From an uncultured bacterium (GTDB taxonomy: Bacteria > Bacillota > Clostridia > Peptostreptococcales > Anaerovoracaceae), in NCBI GenBank assembly GCA_905214195.1, contig CAJMLH010000017.1, forward strand, positions 1 to 39,320: 39,320 bases of DNA, read 5' to 3'. Shown in pieces: positions 34,100 to 39,320 of the stretch (position 1 is the first letter of the stretch; each line of letters opens with the position of its first letter). The notes beneath the pieces were generated by a model. The model saw only the letters and a program-made list of their open reading frames with translations. It made no database searches and was not told where the DNA came from. A program made the position numbers and the translations under genes.

Positions 34100-34372
34100 A
34101 TGACAGACAAAAAAAAGAACCCCGAAATCGAAGAGGCTGATTTTATCACTCTTGAATTTGAGGACGGAGTAGAAGTTGAATGTGAAATCATGGGAGTTTT
34201 CGATTATGACGGCAAAGAGTATATTGCTCTGATACCTAATGACGATACCGATGATGTTTATATTTACGGTTATAAAGAAGTTGGCGAAGACGAATTTGAG
34301 CTTGTCGACATTGAAGACGATGAAGAATTTGAAAAAGTAGTTGCTGAATTCGATAAAATAATGGAAGCATAA
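34100..34372 (+). CDS. DUF1292 family acidic protein
   Basis: This 90-residue, strongly acidic protein matches DUF1292, small Firmicutes proteins of unknown function with the pattern FEDGVEVECEIMGVFDYDGKEYIAL followed by an acidic beta-rich end. It is cytosolic and has no Cys or membrane segment. ATG 34100 follows GGAGG. It has its own promoter and terminator, so it is a single-gene unit. Confidence 0.85.
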   Translation: MTDKKKNPEIEEADFITLEFEDGVEVECEIMGVFDYDGKEYIALIPNDDTDDVYIYGYKEVGEDEFELVDIEDDEEFEKVVAEFDKIMEA

Positions 34373-34382
34373 ACTCATCAAG

Positions 34383-34404
34383 ACCCCGTGTATGCGGGGT
34401 TTTT
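34383..34404 (+). terminator. intrinsic terminator after the DUF1292 gene
   Basis: ACCCCG and CGGGGT around a 6-base loop, followed by TTTTT. Confidence 0.85.
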
Positions 34405-34433
34405 GTATGCGTATGCTTATAGGAGGAAAGTGA

Positions 34434-35819
34434 ATGGAAAAGTACGATATAATAATAGCAGGCGCCGGAGCAGGCGGTGTTTTCATGGCTTATGAGCTTA
34501 CAAAACTTGACTGTAATGCAAAAGTTCTGATGATAGATAAGGGTGCTCCTTTGGAAAAGAGGCAGTGTCCCATCAAGAGGGGTGTTACACCTACATGTAT
34601 AAAATGCAGTCCGTGTCACATAATGAACGGATACGGAGGCGCAGGAACTCTTTCGGACGGTAAGTATAATATAACCACAGAGTTTGGCGGCGATCTTCAT
34701 CGCTATGTGGGAAGAGAAAAGGCTATGGAGCTGATGGAGTATGTGGATGATGTGCTTTGCAGTATGGGAGGTTCGGAAGCTAAGCTTTACGATACAGATT
34801 CTGAGCTTAAGACTAAGGCGCTTCATTATGACCTGCATCTTTTAGGTGCAAAAGTAAGACATCTGGGAACAGACAGAAATGTAGAAATCTTAGGAAGAAT
34901 TTTTGATTATATATCATCTAAGATAGAAACAAAATTTTATACTACATTGACGGAAGTTGAGAAAAAGGACGACGGTTTTATAGTAACGACATCCAAGGGA
35001 GAAAAGTTTTTCTGTAAGGATTTGGTATTGGCGGCCGGCCGTTCCGGTTCAAAGTGGATAAGTACAGTATGTGATTCATTAAGTATAAAGCAAAAGAAAA
35101 ACAGAGTGGATATAGGAGTCAGGGTGGAACTTCCGGCAGAGATATTCAAACATATAACGGATGTTGTATATGAGAGCAAGTTTGTCTATCAAACGGATAA
35201 ATACAATGACCTTGTCAGAACTTTCTGTATGAATCCTTATGGCGAGGTAGTTGCCGAAAATACTAACGGTATAGTTACAGTTAATGGACATAGCTATGCC
35301 GATCCTGCTCTTAGAACAGAAAATACAAATTTCGCATTGCTTGTGTCCAACACATTTACAGAGCCGTTTGAGGACAGTAACGAATACGGAGAATCTATAG
35401 CGAGACTGTCAAATATGCTTGGAGGAGGAGTTCTTCTCCAGAGGTTTGGAGATTTGGTAAAAGGAAGAAGAAGCAGTGCAAGACGCATGGAGAAGTGTTT
35501 TACAAGACCGACTCTCAAGGCTACTCCGGGGGATTTGAGTCTTGTTATTCCAAAGAGACAGCTTGATGATATAATAGAGATGATATATGCGCTTGACAAG
35601 ATTGCGCCGGGGACTGCCAACGAGGATACTCTTTTGTACGGCGTTGAAGTTAAGTTTTATAATATGAAAGTCGATGTAGATAATAATCTCAAGACTGAGG
35701 TAGATGGGTTATATGCTATCGGAGATGGTTCGGGAGTAACTCATTCTCTGTCCCAAGCGTCTGCCAGCGGCGTATATGTTGCAAGAATATTAAATGAAAA
35801 ATATCAAGGGGGTAATTAA
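34434..35819 (+). CDS. FAD-dependent dehydrogenase (COG2509)
   Basis: This 461-residue flavoprotein has the N-terminal dinucleotide motif GAGAGG at about residues 10-15, a Cys-rich insertion near residues 43-62 (CPIKRG then CIKCSPC) and a C-terminal FAD-closing motif YAIGDGSGVTHSLSQA near 430-445. It belongs to the COG2509 group of uncharacterised FAD-dependent dehydrogenases, related to geranylgeranyl reductase-like and NAD(FAD)-utilising proteins. The Cys residues may bind metal or form a redox pair. ATG 34434 follows AGGAGG. It is followed after two bases by a small Cys-rich gene, perhaps a redox partner. Confidence 0.85.
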   Translation: MEKYDIIIAGAGAGGVFMAYELTKLDCNAKVLMIDKGAPLEKRQCPIKRGVTPTCIKCSPCHIMNGYGGAGTLSDGKYNITTEFGGDLHRYVGREKAMELMEYVDDVLCSMGGSEAKLYDTDSELKTKALHYDLHLLGAKVRHLGTDRNVEILGRIFDYISSKIETKFYTTLTEVEKKDDGFIVTTSKGEKFFCKDLVLAAGRSGSKWISTVCDSLSIKQKKNRVDIGVRVELPAEIFKHITDVVYESKFVYQTDKYNDLVRTFCMNPYGEVVAENTNGIVTVNGHSYADPALRTENTNFALLVSNTFTEPFEDSNEYGESIARLSNMLGGGVLLQRFGDLVKGRRSSARRMEKCFTRPTLKATPGDLSLVIPKRQLDDIIEMIYALDKIAPGTANEDTLLYGVEVKFYNMKVDVDNNLKTEVDGLYAIGDGSGVTHSLSQASASGVYVARILNEKYQGGN

Positions 35820-35821
35820 AA

Positions 35822-36082
35822 ATGAGCGAACATTATAAGTTTTTCCAAAACAGTAAGTGCGAATATTTTCCTTGTCATGAAGTGAAAGATTCAGAGAACT
35901 TCAACTGTCTGTTCTGCTACTGTCCTTTATATGCATTGGGGGACAAATGCGGGGGCAATTTCAAGTATTTGGAAAACGGTATCAAGGACTGTTCAAACTG
36001 CCTTGTGCCTCACAACCCTAAGGGTTATGATTACATAGTTTCCAAGTACAGCGAAATACTTGAACTGGCAAAGAAAAAATAA
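35822..36082 (+). CDS. cysteine-rich small domain protein
   Basis: This 86-residue protein has nine cysteines over residues 13-60, including CEYFPCH, CLFCYCPLY and CSNCLVPH. It matches the cysteine-rich small domain family (PF04071/COG2158), a probable zinc or Fe-S binding protein often found near cobalamin or redox genes. ATG 35822 follows GGGGG. The two-base gap to the flavoprotein gene indicates coupled translation and a likely joint function, which is inference. Confidence 0.82.
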   Translation: MSEHYKFFQNSKCEYFPCHEVKDSENFNCLFCYCPLYALGDKCGGNFKYLENGIKDCSNCLVPHNPKGYDYIVSKYSEILELAKKK

Positions 36083-36098
36083 ATATTATTCATCATAC

Positions 36099-36149
36099 AA
36101 GCCTCCTTGTCATATCCTGATTAGATAGGAATGAAAAGGAGGCTTTTAA
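36099..36149 (+). promoter_or_regulatory. hairpin combining a terminator-like stem with the dapB ribosome site
   Basis: AAGCCTCCTT (36099-36108) pairs perfectly with AAGGAGGCTT (36136-36145), with a smaller inner TCCT/AGGA pairing; TTTTAAA follows. The right arm is the dapB ribosome site, so in read-through RNA the hairpin would both resemble a terminator and hide the AGGAGG. Confidence 0.6.
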
Positions 36150-36150
36150 A

Positions 36151-36768
36151 ATGTTTCTGTTGATAGTAGGAACAGGCGCAATGGGCAAGATTGTCCGTGA
36201 TTGTGCTGAGAATGATGAAATTTTTGATAGGATAGAGATGGTAGAGCCTACAGAAAAAAACTGGCCTAAAGAAAAGGCTGATCTTTTAATAGACTTCAGC
36301 CATCCGGCTGCTGTCAAGGATATATATGAATATTGCAGAGATATGGGAGGTAATATTCCTGTTGTAATAGGAACGACAGGTCAAAGCAGCGATGAAGAGG
36401 AGATTATAAAACTTCTTGGAAAGATATGCCCAATAGAAAGAAAGACCAATTTCTCAAGAGGGATAGAGGCGCTGAACCACCTTGCGGCCGAAGCGGAGAA
36501 ACTGCTTGTGGGATGTGATATAGGAATAGAAGAAATTCATCACAATAAGAAGATAGATTCACCAAGCGGTACAGCTAAAACATTGTGTGACATATTGGAA
36601 TTGCCGTATGAAAAAGCTACAAGCCAGCGGCTTGGCACAATGTTTGGCCAACATAAGATATATTTTGCTTTGGAAGACGAAATGATAGAGATATCTCATA
36701 CTGCCTACTCCAAGAAAATTTTTGCAATAGGAGCCATTGAAGCAGGTAAAGCAATGTTGAGGAAGTAA
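36151..36768 (+). CDS. dapB: 4-hydroxy-tetrahydrodipicolinate reductase, compact form
   Basis: This 205-residue DapB reduces the dipicolinate precursor in the lysine/diaminopimelate pathway. Visible features are the NAD(P)-binding GTGAMG at about residues 7-12, VIGTTG near 73, NFSRG near 99 and the signature EIHHNKKIDSPSGTA around His130-His131 and Lys134. Typical DapB proteins have 240-270 residues; here the N-terminal Rossmann part is shortened. All catalytic elements are kept, so it is probably functional. No other lysine gene is adjacent. ATG 36151 follows AGGAGG. Confidence 0.88.
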   Translation: MFLLIVGTGAMGKIVRDCAENDEIFDRIEMVEPTEKNWPKEKADLLIDFSHPAAVKDIYEYCRDMGGNIPVVIGTTGQSSDEEEIIKLLGKICPIERKTNFSRGIEALNHLAAEAEKLLVGCDIGIEEIHHNKKIDSPSGTAKTLCDILELPYEKATSQRLGTMFGQHKIYFALEDEMIEISHTAYSKKIFAIGAIEAGKAMLRK

Positions 36769-36857
36769 GAAACATATTGCTTTACAGACGGGTTTGTGCA
36801 AGCGACATTCGATATACGCAATACAGATTATGGGGAATTTGATGTGCCGCCTTAAAG

Positions 36858-36886
36858 TTGACTTATATATGAAAATATGCTAAAAC
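36858..36886 (+). promoter_or_regulatory. candidate promoter for the CYTH gene
   Basis: TTGACT (36858-36863), a 17-base spacer and TAAAAC preceded by TGC. The rest of 36769-36922 shows no gene. Confidence 0.45.
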
Positions 36887-36922
36887 ATAATAAATTAAAA
36901 TTGGAGTTTATTTGGAGTAAAT

Positions 36923-37567
36923 ATGGAAGTAGAACTTAAATTTCTTATCGAAAACAAACTGGCACAGGAAAGAATATTCAAGGACAAGCATCTTGTCGAA
37001 ATTAAGGATGAGGGGACAGAGGAGCAGCTCCGTCTCGAAGCAACATACTTTGATACTGAAGATTTTGATTTGTGTAACAGAAAAATCGCATTTCGAGTTA
37101 GGATGGAAAATGATAAACTTGTAGCCACTCTCAAATGGGGAGGCGCTGCTGTGAATGGTTTGCATGTCAGAGGAGAGCTGAATGTTCCCGTTGAAGTGTC
37201 GTATGCAAATAATCCCCAAATAGATGTATTTAAGGGAAGCGAACTTTATGGGGAACTTAAAAGTGCCGTAGGGAACAAACCTCTTAAGCCCATAATGAAT
37301 ATAAACTGTCTGAGAAAGCAAATGGCGGTTGATACAGGCAAGAGTATAAGCGTTGTTTCTCTTGATATAGGTGAAATAGTGACGGATAAAAAAGTTTTGC
37401 CTATTACGGAGTTGGAAATAGAGCTGTATTCCGGTGATAAAGATGATATGGTAAAGTTGGGGCAAGAGCTGACATTAAAATATAATCTTGTTCCCGAAAA
37501 CAAGAGCAAATTCCAAAGAGGATTGGAAATACTGGGAGTTGGAAATACTCAGGAAAATGAAGAATGA
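36923..37567 (+). CDS. CYTH domain / triphosphate tunnel metalloenzyme
   Basis: This 214-residue protein begins with the CYTH signature ExExK (Glu2, Glu4, Lys6) and has the alternating charged strands of the triphosphate tunnel fold, including RVR near residue 59 and a late ELEIEL strand near 157. Such enzymes hydrolyse inorganic triphosphate, thiamine triphosphate or similar compounds with a divalent metal. It lacks the C-terminal CHAD domain found in many relatives. ATG 36923 follows TTGGAG. The aminotransferase gene follows 17 bases later; no functional link is evident. Confidence 0.85.
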   Translation: MEVELKFLIENKLAQERIFKDKHLVEIKDEGTEEQLRLEATYFDTEDFDLCNRKIAFRVRMENDKLVATLKWGGAAVNGLHVRGELNVPVEVSYANNPQIDVFKGSELYGELKSAVGNKPLKPIMNINCLRKQMAVDTGKSISVVSLDIGEIVTDKKVLPITELEIELYSGDKDDMVKLGQELTLKYNLVPENKSKFQRGLEILGVGNTQENEE

Positions 37568-37584
37568 TTAGGAGATGATTTAAA

Positions 37585-38736
37585 ATGCTGACAAAGAAAA
37601 TGGTAATGATACCGGGACCTACTCCGGTAGTAAAATCCATTCAAGAGCAGATGGGAAGAGAAATTCAGGCTTTTGGAGATCCAAGATTCGTAGCTGATTA
37701 CAGAGGATTGATTTCAGACTTGGGAAAGCTTTTGAACTGTTCAGGCAAAGCTTTTCCTTTAGCAGGCACCGGAACTTTGGCAATGGAAATGGCAATTGCC
37801 AATACAACTAAGCGTGGCGACAGTGTACTAATCATAAGTCATGGATTCTTTGGAGACAGATTTATAGATATTTGCAAGAGAAAGGAACTTGATGTAGATG
37901 TATTGGCATCTGAATGGGGAACGACTGTTCCGCTTGCTGACATAGAAGCTAAGCTTAGAGAAAAGAAATATGCAGCAATGACAGTATCTCATGTGGACAC
38001 AGCAACAGGTGTAAGAGCAGACATTGAAGAAATAGGAAAGATAATAGATTCGGTATCTCCGGAAACTGTATACATAGTTGACGGAGTTGCTGCCACAGGC
38101 GGAGAATTTGCAGATGTTGACGGCATGAAGATAGATATTTTGTTTACCGGCTCACAGAAAGCTTTCGGCGTATCTCCGGGAATGTTCATACTATGGGCAG
38201 GGGAAAAGGCTCTTGCAAGGAGAAAAGAACTTGGAACAATTCCGGAATACTATGTTGACTTTGAAAAGTGGATTCCTATTATGGATGAACCATCAAAATA
38301 TTTTGCGACTCCGGCTGTAAATCTTGTATGAGCTATGAAAGAGGCAACTAAAATTATTTTTGAAGAGGGATATAAGGAAAGGTATGAGAGGCATAAGAAA
38401 AATGCAGAAGCCATGCAGAAAGCTCTCGAAAGCATGGGATTCGCAATTCTTGCCGAGAAAGATCACAGAGCAGTGACATTGTCAAACCTTATTTATCCTG
38501 ATGGGGTGGAAGATGGTGTTTTTAGGAATACACTTTACGAAGAGGGTATAACCGTTGCGGGGGGGGGACTTGGAGCTTATGCAGGCAAAATGTTCAGACT
38601 GGGGCATATGGGAAATATCGATATCAATGATGAAGTTGCAGTCCTTGGCGTTATAGAAAGAGCATTGATTAGATGCGGAATATCGGTAGAACCGGGCAAG
38701 GCAATAGGCATCTATATGACTGAAATGATGAAATAA
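37585..38736 (+). pseudogene. class V aminotransferase (alanine-glyoxylate/serine-pyruvate type) interrupted by in-frame TGA
   Basis: Read through one TGA, this is a 383-residue PLP aminotransferase of the COG0075 group (serine-pyruvate, alanine-glyoxylate or ureidoglycine-glyoxylate aminotransferases). The N-terminal MIPGPTPV motif and the PLP lysine Lys192 in GSQKAFG are intact, and the C-terminal domain continues in the same frame after the stop (ATG 38335 to 38736). The TGA at 38329-38331 is codon 249, where relatives usually have an aromatic residue; Trp TGG to TGA is one base change. A run of nine G lies at 38559-38567. It may be a recent pseudogene, a sequencing error, a read-through product or, less likely, a selenoprotein. 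ATG 37585 follows TTAGGAG. Confidence 0.75.
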
Positions 38737-38759
38737 AATATAGATAAAAAGGTTAAGGT

Positions 38760-38798
38760 AAGCCGTTCTGACTCTTAAGTCCGGGCGGCTTGTTTTTT
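38760..38798 (+). terminator. intrinsic terminator after the aminotransferase
   Basis: AAGCCG and CGGCTT form the base, with an inner GACT/AGTC stem and a following TGTTTTTT run. Confidence 0.75.
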
Positions 38799-38844
38799 AA
38801 AATAAAAGCAGCCGGCAAAAGCTGAAATGTCAAAAAATGCAGTA

Positions 38845-38873
38845 TTGACTTTTTATGTTTTAGAGGGTAAAAT
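38845..38873 (+). promoter_or_regulatory. promoter of the T-box leader
   Basis: TTGACT (38845-38850), a 17-base spacer and TAAAAT (38868-38873). A second TATAAT at 38881-38886 has no -35 at suitable distance. Confidence 0.6.
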
Positions 38874-38880
38874 GATACAG

Positions 38881-39159
38881 TATAATTTTAATATGCGCAG
38901 GCGTTGAAGGAACTTAGTAGCCGGGTGTAATAACCTTACAGAGAGCTGCCTCACAGGCTGAGAGGGCAGTGGTGAAACCCTAAGTGAATATCACTCCGGA
39001 GCCTGGTCACTTTAATGAGAGGCCATATCCTGCGGGATGTCTTAATTCGGTTTAAGCCGATAAGAGACGGTGACGAAAGGCGTTGGCAATTAGGGTGGTA
39101 CCGCGGTTATGAAATAATCGTCCCTAAATCGATATTTTTATCGGCTTAGGGATTTTTTA
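38881..39159 (+). ncRNA. T-box riboswitch leader, isoleucine specifier likely
   Basis: The conserved T-box sequence AGGGTGGTACCGCG starts at 39092. The segment CCCTAA (39122-39127) can pair with TTAGGG (39090-39095) in the antiterminator or with TTAGGG (39146-39151) in the terminator, which ends in TTTTTT. Stem I has the AGAGAG motif near 38940 and a specifier loop GTGAATATCACTCC. By comparison with isoleucyl-tRNA synthetase leaders, the specifier is ATC at 38990-38992. The controlled gene, probably ileS or a branched-chain amino acid gene, lies beyond the window. Confidence 0.88.
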
Positions 39160-39160
39160 T

Positions 39161-39320
39161 GACCTAACCCGATTTTTGAAAAAAATCGTTGGTAGGTCAA
39201 ACGCCAAGAATTCCCAAGAGCACGAAGTGCGATTGGCAAGAATTCGACGGCGCAGTAAAGCCCGATTTGAAAAAAATCGTTGGTAGGTCAAACGCCAAGA
39301 ATTCCCAAGAGCACGAAGTG
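39161..39320 (+). repeat. tandem direct repeat, 93-bp period, cut by the window end
   Basis: Unit 1 (39168-39260) is followed by unit 2 (39261 to the window end), identical over the visible part except for two fewer T in the first T run. Each unit starts with CCCGATTT, contains two GAATTC-containing near-repeats and a small GCAC-GAA-GTGC hairpin. The first boundary also forms a dyad, GACCTA at 39161 with TAGGTC at 39194-39199. It lies directly after the T-box terminator. Confidence 0.8.

Noticed and set aside
36769..36855. An in-frame open stretch of 27 codons after the dapB stop
   Set aside because: The dapB protein already ends at the usual family C-terminus and the extra codons match nothing I recognise; probably chance.
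38332..38380. A selenocysteine insertion element after the in-frame TGA
   Set aside because: The bases after the TGA are A-rich and I find no stable stem with a suitable apical loop, so I do not call it, though it is not excluded.
37585..38736. TGA read as tryptophan throughout the genome
   Set aside because: At least four other genes in the window (feoA, sigV, uvrC, CYTH) end in TGA at positions where the family normally ends.
39168..39320. CRISPR array at the window end
   Set aside because: The repeats are directly tandem with a 93-bp period and no unique spacers, and there are no cas genes.

Overview
This window is an AT-rich chromosomal segment with Shine-Dalgarno-led genes, tightly packed operons and intrinsic terminators. 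It has a T-box leader and carries Clostridia-type families: DUF5685 plus J-domain pair, COG2509 flavoprotein, PyrK/PyrD class 1B dihydroorotate dehydrogenase and a Mrp ATPase with a Cys tail. It fits an anaerobic member of the Firmicutes/Clostridia; I cannot name the genus. TGA is used as an ordinary stop (feoA, sigV, uvrC and the CYTH gene), so the code is standard. I see no tRNA, rRNA, CRISPR array, insertion sequence or prophage.

Layout. 61-3718: two M20 amidohydrolases flanking a membrane transporter, closed by a strong terminator. 3958-6516: a B6-vitamer kinase, a miniature FrhB-like iron-sulfur protein and a short dynamin-like GTPase. 6610-10224 (minus strand): an MBOAT acyltransferase, an SGNH esterase, a SigV-like ECF sigma factor and an RsiV-like anti-sigma factor, which together look like a self-regulated cell-wall O-acetylation (lysozyme-resistance) operon. 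Upstream on the same strand is a PlsC-like acyltransferase carrying a zinc ribbon. 11593-14079: Mrp ATPase, then DUF5685 and J-domain proteins.

14139-22835: the pyrimidine operon pyrC-carB-pyrK-pyrD-pyrF-pyrE-pyrB behind a PyrR-type attenuator. It lacks carA, pyrR and a free pyrI. Its PyrB carries only the zinc-binding half of PyrI as a C-terminal tail. 22845-24958: feoAB iron uptake. 25056-26707: lipid kinase and a CmpB-like membrane protein. 26805-27152: PadR regulator.

27257-34037: serA diverges from serC through a symmetric overlapping promoter pair. serC is followed by an ApgM-like phosphomutase, a DacF-like D,D-carboxypeptidase and uvrC. 34100-36082: DUF1292 protein, FAD-dependent dehydrogenase and a Cys-rich protein. 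36151-36768: a compact DapB whose ribosome site lies in a hairpin. 36923-37567: CYTH enzyme. 37585-38736: a class V aminotransferase interrupted by an in-frame TGA. 38737-39320 holds no gene: it contains a terminator, a promoter, an isoleucine-type T-box leader and the start of a 93-bp tandem repeat array.

The strongest leads are the MBOAT-SGNH-sigV-rsiV operon, the PyrB with a PyrI zinc domain only, the interrupted aminotransferase, and ApgM in a serine cluster without a visible serB.
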